The notes under the pieces: model-generated
Database searches by the model: none
What the model was told of the DNA's origin: nothing
Seen by the model: only the letters and a program-made list of their open reading frames with translations
Shown: positions 23,077 to 35,692 of the stretch, piece after piece
Layout: the number at the start of each line of letters is the position of its first letter
Numbering within the stretch: the stretch's first letter is position 1
Made by a program: the position numbers and the translations under genes
Assembly (NCBI GenBank): GCA_964247055.1
Contig: OZ176053.1
Span: 9,176,001-9,240,000, forward strand
Reading direction: 5' to 3'
From: Paragordius varius
Taxonomy: Eukaryota > Nematomorpha
DNA: 64,000 nt

Positions 23077-24903
23077 ATTGTCGCGGAAAAGGCAGCTTTT
23101 GGGATCCTCATCTTCCCCTTGGGGACAATCATAGATGCCATCGCAAAAGTTGTGATCATCGATACATATGACAGCACCATTTTTGTTTAGGCTGTGACAG
23201 GCGAACATTTGTTTTGATTCACATACTAAAGAAAGATGATGAAAAAACAAATCTATAAAGTTATAAAGGAGGATAAGTTAGACGGTTTTATATTTCAGAA
23301 GCGGTGAATTCTTAACCCTGCAAAAATTAAGACTTTTCCTTAAGCAATTTCCTTTTCTCGCACCTACCATAATGGATCCGTCGTAACCATTTAAACAAAA
23401 TATGGATAGAATGTATGTGGCCGGACATAGGTTTTATTCATATTTAGCCAAATGATATATATATATATATATAGATCATACACAGTAAATATTTTTGTTC
23501 ATTAGATATCAACAAATTATTTTGTTAAAAAATTAAAATCCATAATTAAACGCCGATTCTTACACAGATCACATTAGGTACGAGGCTGATAAAATTTCAA
23601 TTAATTATATCTATATAGTTTATCTTAATCAAAGTTTACGACGGTACTCCTTGTGGTACACCCTAAAATTAGATTAGTTAAAAAAGTTTCATTGATAGTT
23701 CGGCTAAAATTCGCATTATAATGATTTAGATCTTAGAACAACAATTTTGAGTTATTTTAATATGTAAGCAGAAATTTCTGATACGTACCACTTTTCCATG
23801 CGTTATGATAGGGATGATATTTTGTTTGATGTGATAAGGATGCCGATGAATAATTCAAATTATAGTGATTTAGGGTCGGAACTTCCTGATCAATATGATT
23901 TGTTAGCATGTTATTGTTAGAATATGATGAATATGATGGGAGGGATCGTTTTGATCGACTCATTAACTGTTGTTCATTGATCGCTAATTTGGTACTTTTA
24001 ACTATTTGATTGCCTAAAGTTTCTAATGTTTTTCGTTTAACCCTTTTCTTAGATATGTGAATGTCGGTTTGGTGGAGTTTTTCAAAATTTTGATTTAAAT
24101 GATGTTTTCTGACTTCTTTTTCTTCGCGACCAACCATCACACTCTCTCTAGACCGTTTTGGAAACCATGGTCCATTGTTTTTAAGTCTGTGAGCGGATAT
24201 CAGCTTAGATATATCTTGCAGCTCCTTTAATTCATTCCCTTTAGTGGGCGAATAATCATGTGGTTGTTTAGAATTGTCATCCCTTAGATGAGTATTTTTT
24301 AGTGTTTTGTCGTTGTTGTCTATAATAGGAGTTGGGAAAACGTATGATTTTCTACCAGGTGCTGTTCTAATCCGAGTAGATGTTTCTCTGTAATCCCGAT
24401 CCCTAGATATTTTAGTGGATGGTACTGAATTGCTTGTTAACAAAGTTGTTGGAGCCATTGTGGTCATAGGAAATGCATGGGCTTGAAATGGTGACCCATT
24501 GTGGAAGGAAACAATTAGGAAACAGCAACAAACCATAATAACATAAATTTTATGAAGTAACTGACGAGATAATGAGTTATACGTTGGCACAGATAATAAT
24601 TGTTTAATGGTAGTGTTGGAATTTGTCCTGCAATCAAAATGTGTCTCTATATTTTTATTGCGTGATGGAAAGGGTGTCTTTATAAACCAGGGTGATTTGA
24701 TCGTCTTCGTACCATCATAAATATAATCGTAATCCTCCTTTTTAACATTATTTTTATTCTTTTTATTTTTAGAGATTTTTCTGTTGTTACTATTATTTTT
24801 ATTATTATTATGGTTGAATTTCGGTGAACACTGATGTTTTTTCATGTCGTAGTCCCAACGCAACCAGGTGGTGACTCTAATTGAGCTGGCCACAAATCCC
24901 ACA
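23077..24903 (-). CDS. Secreted or type II protein with LDLa domain (partial)
   Basis: Two exons are clear: 23789-24903 and 23077-23225, joined in phase 1 across a 563-nt intron. The large exon is open over 371 codons. Its first ATG is at 24845. About 100 residues of Asn/Lys-rich sequence precede a hydrophobic stretch (KIYVIMVCCCFLIVSFHNGS), so the protein is either type II anchored or starts later, at a Met just inside a signal peptide. Dibasic furin-type sites follow (KKRVKR/K, RSKR/S), as in processed secreted precursors. The second exon encodes one complete LDL-receptor class A module with six cysteines and the calcium-binding end CDGIYDCPQGEDE. It ends at gtaagt in phase 0; a candidate last exon is at 22383-22478. 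Exon 1 opens in phase 2, so an upstream exon is needed or is 5' UTR. One LDLa in a secreted precursor recalls Jelly belly, but this is not demonstrated. Confidence 0.75.
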
Positions 24904-27900
24904 CTAAGAATTTAGATGATAAAGATATTAAGTTAAAGAACGGAACAAGGGAAAAAAACAATAAAGTTTAACGGATGTGCATTTTAACAGCGTTAGAATG
25001 GTTTTTGGTATGCCACAAGTCAACAACAAAGGATTTTATTATGATATATGGTTTTGACGTATAAAGGATGTAAAATGGTATAATTCTCATGAGGTTAGTT
25101 ATAAATTCCAACAAATATATTGGACACAAATATTCTTATCAAAATCCAAACTTTTTACGCAACAAAAGATATCATAGCTAATTTTCAACAATTTTCATAA
25201 AACAGAAAAACACACGCATTGACCGTATAAAAGGATATATATAATATTATGAATTAACAAATCTTTTAACTTGTTATCTTGTAATTTCAAAAAAATCCAA
25301 AATATATAGCATATATAAAAATAAGTTATTATTGAAAAATATCATATTTTAAGAAAAAGTATTTAACACATAAATTTAATTAAAAAACGAAAATAATGAT
25401 AATATACTAACTTAGTGTGCTTTATACAATGATAACGACGTTGACGGGGCCAACTTGGACGCAGACATTATTCATAAAACTCCATGTCTGATAAAATGTT
25501 TTAGTCATCAGAGTCGGGTTCGAAATAAGATAAAAATCCATTTTTTCAATATTTTATCTCAAAATTATAATCAGTCCAGATAGCATAAAAGTGTTTGAGA
25601 GTATTTTTTTGGGATTGATGTAGATATTTGCTTGAATTTCGAAGGGCAATTAAAAGTTAAATATCTCGCGATTGATATAGGAAGATACAATATTCTTTGA
25701 AAATTCTTTAGCTTATTGTTTTCCAGTGATTCATTCTTTTGGTTGCTGGAATAATTGATTTTATTTTATTCTAAATTGTAATATAATAAAGATATTCGGA
25801 TTTGAATGGATCAAAACAATTAGACTAATATATACATTATTAATATATTTAATTAAATATCATTTATTTTTTCTAATTTTTCATTGTATAAAATCCAACA
25901 ACAGCAGACTTTAAGTATATTTTGCAACATAAATACAAATATAAGGATAAAATATTAATATTATAAATGGGGAATATGAAAAATTATAATTAGGTAAGTA
26001 AATATGTGATGAGACAATGGATATTTTAATTAATATTTATAAAATTATCATATTATATGTATTTAAAAAAAAATAATCTGCATTTTGAATTATATATCGA
26101 AATCTATATTTTAAAAATACCTTACATTAAGAATTTAAAAAAAATGTTATTTTAATATTTTCCAAATTTCTGAAGATATTATTAGATTTATATAGAATAT
26201 GGACAATTTATATATATATATATATATGCCACACTTTCTATCCCCAATTTTCATGTTTAATTTTATTTGAGTACAAGTAAATCAAGTTCAAGAGTCTCCT
26301 CATTTTAGATATTAACGAAAATTGAAGTGCGTTTGTTAGCCAGTAATTTTTTATGGAATTTAATTAGAACTAGGCTTAAGCATTTTTTTAAATATATTTT
26401 TATATATACATATATATATTACCAGGTGTTATGAAAGACAGGAACTCACAGTTAAATTACAAAAAATATCAATTAAAAATTTGCCATTTATTTATTATTA
26501 TATAAGTTTCAATTTTGAAAATAAAATTGATACGAAATCGCAATTCTACCCTCCCTTTCGTAACCAGAAGGTTAAGAAGCATTCTTAAGGGTACATTTGC
26601 GGCAAAAAATATATATATTAACAGAAATAACATGAGGGCTATAAATATTTCAATATCACACAATATTCAGGGTTAAATTACGTAATACTTTGGATATATA
26701 AAGACAAGAGAAAAAAATCAGGTATAATCGCGAAAATATTAGATAATAAAAATGATGGTTTGAAATAGTAATTAATATTTTGGTAAGAAATAAAATTGGC
26801 AGATGTAGTAAATATTTTAATTTTCAATGTGCTTGTGAATGTCTTGAATAGTTTTTCACCAAACATTTTTTTATTAACAATTGGATAAGTGACAGCAGAC
26901 ACTTTTTAACAGATATTTTATGATTGTGTGTTTAAGGAAACGCATATTTTGCACATCGGATACTAATTCTCAACAGTTTAAGGATTCCTTATATATACAA
27001 TTTGATATCATGCCCATTAAAAAGAGTTATTTAAGAATGTTTTGATAATAATATAGAAAAAACCTCAAATAAAATTAACTGAAAATCTAAAAATAAATTG
27101 AATATCCAGCGTAACGAATGATTTAAAATTAAAAAGAAATCAAATATATATTTTAATATTTTACTAATATCTTCAAATAAATAAAATAAATACTTGAATT
27201 AATCTTGAATAGTTTCACCAATATCATATTATAGAGAATAAAAAATGAAATATTTGTACTCAAATAAATTTTTTAATTATTATGGGAATTATCTCTGCAG
27301 TAAATATTTATATTTTTGATGATTCGATATACAATATAACAATTTGTCAAAGCGCAAAGACATACAAGAGATTGAGATGAATGAGTTGTGTAATTAAATG
27401 ACCGCACGACATCCATAAAAAGTTATTTTATTGAACCAACGAAAACAAAACAAACAAAAAACCAAAAAGTCATAAAACATATCATATATTTTATTGAAAA
27501 TTATGGCAATTAGTAAAAGATGTGGTTTTTAATTTGTTTTAAAAACGTGTGTGTATATGATGGTGGGAATGGCTGGACAAAAAAGGATTTTATCAAATAT
27601 ACTGTACAAAAAATAAGGATTTGTCGATGAAAAATATTTATTTTAGTGTTTCGTATCAATAAAATTTGAGAGGTAAAATAGTATACATACCTTTTTTATG
27701 CACCACACATATAAGACCAAGAGATGAAGAATATAAATTTATGGAAAAAAACATAATATAATTTTTTTGCTATATAAAATATCTATTAACACCTTACTAC
27801 TTTTCTTACCTGTTTCTCATATATTTTTACTTTATTTTTTAATAATGTCACTTGCTTTAGCTCTCATAAATATGCAAAAATTTTAGTATAATAGTGAGGA

Positions 27901-29800
27901 TATTTTTTTTCATTTTACAAATGGATATAATTTGTTAACTGATACTCTCATACACATATATAAAAGCATGTGCATAAAAGGACTAATGAAATAAAAATAA
28001 ATTATGTAATGAAATATGTAAAAAAAATTTCGTGTCAAACCAAAGTGTATGAAAGAATGCTAATTATATAAATATTGTAATTTGTGTGTCCGTCCATTAA
28101 AGATACATCTTATAAAATGCTATAAAAAGTTTATTTTAAATATTTTTGATGGAATTTTTCAATCATCATTGGTTTCATAACTTTTTGTCAATAATTTTTT
28201 TAAAATTTACCCAAATTTAAGTATATAATAAATATTTTGAACATCATTTAATGTACCTAAATTTTGTAAAAGATAATATTTTATGTACTATATACCCTTT
28301 TTCTATATCTAAATGTTATCGATTTTAGTTAAATTCTAAGTACGTTTAAAAAGTTTTGAAATTTAAACTTTGTAATCTGATAATTGTTAAAATTTATCGG
28401 CATATTGGCCCTTAATCCTTTTTGAACATAACAACACATAAAAGGTATTAAAATTTATCGACTTGGATATTCGATATTAGATAGGTATTTATTTTATCTA
28501 TTTACGATAAATCATTACAAAATTGGAAACATAAAAACAAAGATAAAATCACAATAATATTATAAATGACCTTCTTATAGACCAAAAACCACTTCCTGAC
28601 AAATAGTTAAATCAAAGCTTTTTCAAGTTAATTAAACTCACTTTTCTTTGTTTATGGTAAGCAGACCGACCGATATATACATAAAAATATTAGATGCATT
28701 GTAAAAAAAGCGTATAAAATGGACATTAGCACTACAAAGGAGGTAAAGTGACTCTTGTAACAATATATAAGTCTTTGTTATGGTAATATAATGCGATATG
28801 TTTTGTTTGGGATATGTAAATTAATTTATAATTTTATTCAGGTATCATAGTGTCCCTCTTCCACATTTTCCCATTTAAATTTACAAAGATTATCATATTT
28901 AGTGATCTTTCAATTATTTTCTATGTGAATACTTTGTTTATGACCGGAGGTTTATCGGATTAATTACAACAGTAAAGTTTTATTAACTTATCATTTCCCA
29001 TAGAATTTATTTTTAGTCGTAATTAAATTTTCACAGAAAGGAATTAATTAATATGATACAAGTATTTATGTCTGCAAATAGAGACGAAAAGCAATTATAT
29101 TATTAATTTTGTATAATTTTTAAAGTTAAAAAAGTCAAAGAATTTAACATACATACAGCACTCTTCTATAAATTTATGGGGAAAAGTAAATTAATAGTGC
29201 ATGTATATAAAATAAATTAGCATAGAATTAAATACTTGATTCTGAATGACAAAGGAAATGAATAGAAGAATTCGAAAATACTTAAATGGCCATTGACCCA
29301 TATTATAGCCATTTTTGATTTTAGGAAATGAAATCCAATCAAATACTAGATAATTAAATCAAAATGCCAAACGATAATTTTTTGAAATAATGTAAGGCAG
29401 ACGATACCTTATATATACCAATTGGATATGTGTCACCATCATATTAGTCATGATAATCAAATAATAGTTGTTGGGTAATGTTTGAACTAAGGATTAGTTA
29501 TACATGTATGACGCATTTTCAACGAATACTTTTGCATGGGATACTTTATGGCTCATTGTGTGGATAGGGCTGCAAACATGCAATGGTTAATTAACGACAA
29601 CATGGATTTATTATGCAAATTTCGCTCGGTTAGATTCTATATATTGAAATAAAATTGAACTTTTAGCCAAAAAATGAACAGGTTTGTAATTAAATCATTA
29701 TTAACATATCTAATGTTAGGTTGTTCCAAATTAAATTGTGTCTATATTCAAAATGTACAGTATAAATTATCGGCGCAAATTTATTTTATTGTGATTAATG
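24904..29800. other. Gene desert
   Basis: About 4.9 kb of extremely AT-rich sequence. A GC-richer patch at 25425-25500 could be a 5' exon of the LDLa gene on the minus strand (it ends near a 'gttagt' donor), but its ATG frame closes with a stop just before the donor. (TA)n tracts lie at 26210-26230 and 26400-26420. Nothing else is recognised. Confidence 0.5.
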
Positions 29801-30090
29801 TTATCCGTCTGAGCAGTCGGTACAAATAGAAACGAAAAGCCATAAATCTCTATCCGCAGCATATTCTATTTTTAATAATTTAGTTTTCATTATTTTTAGA
29901 CGTCCTTGACCAAATTTACCTTTTACAATACAATTGTTTGCTGATTTAGCATACTTCGTATCGCATTCTTATATATGTCCCAACCGGATTTTTTCCTTCA
30001 TTGTTTTCGCCTTAATACCAGTGCTACCCCGCGTATAAACATTTTAATTTTGTATTTTTACTCTCATTATTTTAAGCATTCTCATTTCTT
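29801..30090 (-). mobile_element. LINE fragment, C-terminal end
   Basis: Reverse-strand pieces match the end of a LINE reverse-transcriptase ORF: EMRMLK, YTRGSTGIKAKTMKEKIRLG, then GKFGQGRLK and finally AADRDLWLFVSI before a TAA at 29801. This is the usual 'RMLR..GVTRKDK...GRGRPK..W.......DR..W' ending. It has several breaks and an unknown 5' limit. The same element type occurs at 56.9-58.1 kb. Confidence 0.65.
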
Positions 30091-33001
30091 ACATATAAAT
30101 GCATTTTTCAGCCTTTTTTATGGCTCATATTTGGGAGTTAAACATGAGCGAAATAGACAGCCATGTCTTTTAAAACTTAATTATATTTTCACATGATTAA
30201 GTATTTTTAAATAGGTTATATATTTACAATAGCATTGATAAAAAATCTGTTATACCCATTGATTTTGGGCTACTTAATTTAAAATGGATTATAAATTGAG
30301 CATGTCAAAATTATTATTATATACATATTTAATACCTGTTTAAATTACGGCTTATTATTATTTTAAAATTATTAGTACGAGTTAGATGATACTACAATAC
30401 CTGTAGTATAATAATTATAATCTTCGGACCAATGCAAAACATATTTAAATTTATACACGGTGCGCTCAAAAAATGTTATAAAAGATATAAAATATTCTCA
30501 GGAACCAAAAATATATTACAAATATTATAAATAATAATTGGGATAAAAGTATTAAAATTACGTTTAAATCACACAGCCCACGTATCTACATCTGCCCAAA
30601 CTATTTAACCGAGCTTTAAGATCAGGAAAAATCAGTCCCTATTTAATAATGTTTTCTATTATTTGTAATTTTCCCGAATACAAATAGGTGCTATATGGCG
30701 CAGCTTATTTAAGCGATATTATATATGTAGGGGCACGTTCAAAATTAGTTAATATAATTTTTATCACAATATGATACAAATGACATTTTCTCTATAATAC
30801 AAAAAACATATTAATATAATATGTCAAACAATAAATATCAAACGACAGGGCTAAGGACCTCCCAGTCGGCGAATTCATATGCATTTTAACAAATGTGTCA
30901 TAAACATGGGCCCTAAGTGTGGTAAAAATATAACTCATGTTTATTAACAATTAGGAATGTACAATAACCTTGAGTAAAATTCTCAAACATAGAGTATACT
31001 ATTTAAATATTTTTGTAAATATATGTTTTATAATGTACATTTTATTTTTTAAAAAAAAATGCCAAGATCTATAATTAGAATATGAGAACAATGATAATAA
31101 TATGGAAGCCACTTTTATACGAGAATATTTAAATTATTTGTTACAAAAAATATTTTTTACCTGTGTGCATTATAAAATATATTTAACATATATGATATGT
31201 TAAATATATTTACCATTTACAATATTAGGCAGGTAATGATAAATTGTTTTGATATTATGATAAAAAAGAAAGCATACCATTTAACACAAATATTAACGCA
31301 TAATTTGGACACAACATATGATACCTTAACAAAAATATTTCAAATATTTTACATTGTCTTCCCTTATTTGTTATATCAGTTATACAAGTGCATAAAAAAT
31401 TATTTTATATATAAAATTCTTAATTAATTGATTAAAATATGTTAAGTTGTTTCGTGAAAATATAGCACATATTATTAATTACGAGGGACTTTAAGAAAGT
31501 TATACAAATATCCAGCTAAGTGAAATTGGATGTGATATACTTTAGTTGAATGTCATATAACTAGAATAAGAGAGCGACCATTTTTAGCCTGGAATAATAT
31601 GAAGACCACAAAATACGATATAACCTTTTAGAAAATTAAAGTTTTGGTACTAACTCACAATTTCATATTTTTCTCTATAGGCACTAAAAGTTTTTTATAT
31701 GCATAATGTGGTTTAATTGTTAAAACATCATATATATTTTACATAAGGGCCAATTGTTTAGCTGTGCTTATATTAAATAGTCTGTGGATTATTCTGGAAA
31801 AAAAATCAATGATGCGGTTTTTTGGTTAATAATAACCAATATTTAATTGTCATATTTTTTGAAAATATAACGTTAACTTGGCTCATATCGTTAATAAGTT
31901 TATATGTTTTTTTGAAATGAAAATTAAGGTTTGTATTTAAGCATAGTTTGCCAACACAAAGGATTTGGAATATGATTTTATTTGGATACGTATATAATTC
32001 ATGTCTAAAAAATATTTTAGTATTGTATATATGTAAGGATTTTTGAGCACATTTTATATATAAAAATGTATCTTTTTAATATATACTTATTTTTACAATG
32101 CATATTACTAACATTTTAAAGATGAGAATTAGGATGCTAAATTTAAACTTGTTTAATTTCTCAAAATTCAGAAAAACATTATAAGATATTTATTTTATTT
32201 GTACTTACTACACACGGGCCCGGGAAAGACCAAAGGGATATATACATATATATAAATATTTTTAATTAAATATTTTTCTATTTTATGTAAGTTATAAAGT
32301 TTTAAATTAAAAATAAACTAAATATTTGGTATCATACTTGCTTCAAAGTGAAAAATAAAATATAAAAATTAATTATTCATACCTAGGGGCATGATGGGTT
32401 TGGAAATCAGTATTTTATAGTTTTTAAATATTTATAAAGTTAACAGAGAAAATTTATAACATGACGGTAATTTTATTTAATGTAAGGAATTAAAAATGGA
32501 GAATTTAAAATTCTGATCAACTTTGAGTTTTTGGTATAGTATAACTGGCAGCTTTAAATGCTAACCGACGCTTTTCAAGCACATAAAGCGTTGTTTTCTC
32601 ATATTATTTGGTACAATTTAATTAGGGTATAGATTTTGTATTTATGAATAATTATTACGGTTAAATAAACGGAACCAAATAGATGACGATGTCAAATAAT
32701 GTTGAGTATATAAATTTTAAAAACGACTTTTATTTTTAAAAAAATATAAATATTGCGTATTGTGTTAAACAAGTTATAACTGCATTCATAATAAGGAAGG
32801 GTAAAATTGATAAATCAATTTTGAAAAGTAATAGCAGTTATTACAATAATAATTTATTATGATTAACTTAAAATATATGGGCTGAATGAATTAAAAAACT
32901 AGATTTTTTAAAAAATAAAAAAATGCTTTATATTTGCATAAATTAAAGTTATCTGTTTACATCAAATTTTATATAACCAAAATTTAATATATGTTCTATA
33001 T
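30091..33001. other. Gene desert
   Basis: AT-rich. ORFs such as 31197-31427 are low-complexity. A 10-bp GC palindrome (cgggcccggg) stands out at 32216. No gene or transposon end is recognised before the hAT element at 33002. Confidence 0.5.
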
Positions 33002-35692
33002 CAGGGGTGGCCAACGAGGTGACCGCGGTCACTTTCGTGACCGCGACAACTCAAAAAGTGACCGCCTGAAAATATTTTTTTTAAAAAATTTTATTGATTT
33101 TTTTTCGGATAGTTGGCTACTTCTGAGCGAAAAATTTAAAATACAAAAAAATACGGTTTAAATTAAAAAAACGTCTAAGAAAAGGGTGTAAAAAAATTAT
33201 TTTATTAATTATAATTCATATGTTTTGGGGCATTTGCATTAAAACTTAAAATCAGTCATTTTCCTTGAATATATCAAAACTTTGAGCAAAGCTTATTCAT
33301 AAATCAGAAGCATAATCGTGAAGTTAGATTTGATTTGATATACCAAAAGTAGGTTTTTAAAACTTATATTTTAGAATGAGCCAAAAAAAGTTGTACAGAT
33401 ACAAGAAAGATTGGGAGCATGAATACTTTTTTATTATGATAAATGAAACATGCACCTGTCTAATATGCAATAGTACTGTTGCTTTGCCCAAAAAGTCAAA
33501 TATTGAAAGACATTATAGATCTCTGCATCCACATTACTCCAAAAACTACCCCTTACAAACTCAAGAACGCAACATTAAAGTAAAGGAATTAAAAGAACAA
33601 TTATCCGCCTCACAAAATAGCATACTTAAATACAACAAAGACTATAAAAATGCTACGATTGCTTCATTCAAGGTAGCGGAAATACTCATTCGTAACAATA
33701 AGCCATTCCAAGATGGTGAAATATTTAAAGAAGCCTTTATTAGCGCTTGTGATATTTTATTTGAAAATTTTGATAACAAAAATAATATTATGACAGCTAT
33801 TAAAAGCATAAGCTTATCGAGAAATACCGTTATGCGCAGGGCTGAAGATATTAGTAATAATCTTGATGAAATTTTACATGAAAATATTAATAACTGTATT
33901 TTTTTTCCTTGCAGATGAGTCCACCGATTATGTTGGAATCGCCCAATTATGCATTTTTATTCGTATGATATTTAGTGATTTATCTGCAAAGGAGGAATTA
34001 TTAACTATAATACCTCTCCACGAACGAACCAGAGGGCAGGATATTTTTGATTCTTTTTATAAATTTATCACAGATACGAAACTTCCCATCGTAAAACTCG
34101 CATCTATAACTACTGATGGAGCTCCAGCTATGATTGGCGTTAACAACGGCTTTATCGCTTTAAATAAAAATCACAGTGCATTTCCCAAGTTCATTGATTA
34201 CCATTGTATAATCCATAATCAAGTTTTATGTTCAAAAGTTTTAAAATACCATCATGTAATAAACCCCTGTTTTAAAATTGTTAACGCCATTCGAACAAAA
34301 AGCTTGTCCCGCCGCCAATTTCGAATTTTGTTAAATGAGTGCGGCGTGGAATATGGAGAACTTTTATTACATACTGATGTAAGGTGGTTGAGTCGTGCCG
34401 CATTTTTAATTAGATTTAGGCAACTTTTACCACAAATAGAAATTTTTTTAGAGAATTCTAAATTTTCATACCCTGAATTGAAAGATCAAGATTGGCTGCT
34501 TGATCTTGTATTTTTATGCGATATCACGGAAAAATTGCATAAATTAAACATCCAATTACAAGGAAAAGATAAAACAATAATGGATATGATGGGTGCTTTA
34601 AAATCTTTTAAGGAAACACTAACAGTAGTAGAAACACAATTAAAAAACCGAGATTTAAAACATTTTTTTAATCTGGCAGCGGTGTCTGAAAAAATAGATA
34701 ATCTCTCTTTTAAAAAATATGCAGATGATGTTGGTCTGCTTATTAATGATTTTGAAAAACGATTTTCATCTATAAATAAACTTGAAGACATCGCTATTTT
34801 TTTATCATGCCCATGTAATAATAATAATAATGTTGAATATATTGCTCAAAAACTCAGCCACTTTCTTGGTGTACCAAATTTAGCAGAGTTGGAAGAGGAA
34901 TTAATAAATGTTAAATGCGATATCCATCTAAAATCATTAGGATCAGATATATATAAATTTATAAATAAAGATAAATACCCCCATATTTGGAAAACCGCTG
35001 CATTATTCAATCTTTTTTTGGATCCACATATTTATGTGAATCGGCTTTTTCAATTATGAATGCTATCAAAACTAAACAGAGGTCACAATTAACTAATAAA
35101 CATTTAGAATCATGTTTGAGAATTGCTTTGACTTCATTTGAACCTAATTTAGATAAACTTTCTGAATTTTTTCGCAGTCGGGCGTTTTAAATATTTTTTT
35201 CTTTATTAAATATGGATGTTTATCGAGTTGTATTTTCGCTTATATGTGGATAGAATTAAAACTGATACAATTTTAATGTACTCTTATTTATGTTCAAATT
35301 ATGGTTCTAAATTGGAATGCTATTTTTTATTTCTTTTATTTTTTGTATCATAATGTATTCTCCCCTGTAATTTCAAATGCATTGTTTAAATTTTTATATT
35401 GTAAAACTTCATATAATAGAAATTTAATAAATAAATATTTTGAAGTGTTTTATGTTGGTTAAAAAATTAAGGTAGTTAATAACCCGTTGTCTTTTAATTA
35501 AAATTATTTTTGTATTTGGTTGATAGATAAAATATTTACAATTTTAAAATGGTTTAAACAAGTCACTCTTATCTGTAAAGCAGGTATATACAATTTAATT
35601 TTTTTGATAAATATTTCTGGGTGACCGCGAACTCTTTTTTTAACAAAAAAGCCAAAAAAAAGCTCGCGACAAAAAAAGTGTGGCCACCCCTG
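33002..35692 (+). mobile_element. hAT transposon, 2691 bp, nearly whole
   Basis: Both ends are intact. The left terminal repeat caggggtggccaac and the inverted right end gtggccacccctg share 12 bp, and subterminal 'gtgaccgcg' words occur on both sides. The flanks are an exact 8-bp target duplication, ttctatat at 32994-33001 and at 35693-35700, diagnostic for hAT. Inside is a BED-finger transposase of the GTF2IRD2/SCAND3-related type on the plus strand, interrupted only at two T-runs. The perfect target duplication and long open frames argue for a recent insertion. A lone copy of the same terminal repeat (cagggtggccaacc) sits at 41684. Confidence 0.95.
33376..35190 (+). pseudogene. hAT transposase with two frameshifts
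   Basis: Three overlapping open stretches (33376-33918, 33863-35059, 34987-35190) make up one transposase of about 600 residues. Order: BED zinc finger at residues 28-51 (CLIC ... H46 ... H51), helical region, then DESTDYVGIAQLCIFIR, TTDGAPAMIG, YHCIIHNQVLCSKVL and HTDVRWLSR, and the hAT C-terminal dimerisation part FGSTYLCESAFSIMNAIKTK. The order and spacing match GTF2IRD2/ZBED-type hAT transposases. The frame changes once in a T8 run near 33899-33906 and again in a T7 run near 35013-35019; both keep homology on either side, so these are one- or two-base length changes. They may be real mutations or assembly errors in homopolymers. Confidence 0.9.

Noticed and set aside
25425-25500. First coding exon of the LDLa gene
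   Set aside because: The only ATG frame closes with a stop just before the donor; it may be 5' UTR.
29801-30090. Reading of the minus-strand IEYAADRD region as a mitochondrial ribosomal uL2 fragment
   Set aside because: Adjacent pieces (RMLK, RGSTGIKAK, GQGRLK) follow the order of a LINE C-terminus, which explains all of it.
33890-33915. A genuine 19-nt intron in the hAT transposase
   Set aside because: Family homology continues through the interval, so the ancestral sequence was coding; it is kept only as a speculation.
34486-34791. 101-codon minus-strand ORF
   Set aside because: Antisense shadow of the hAT transposase.
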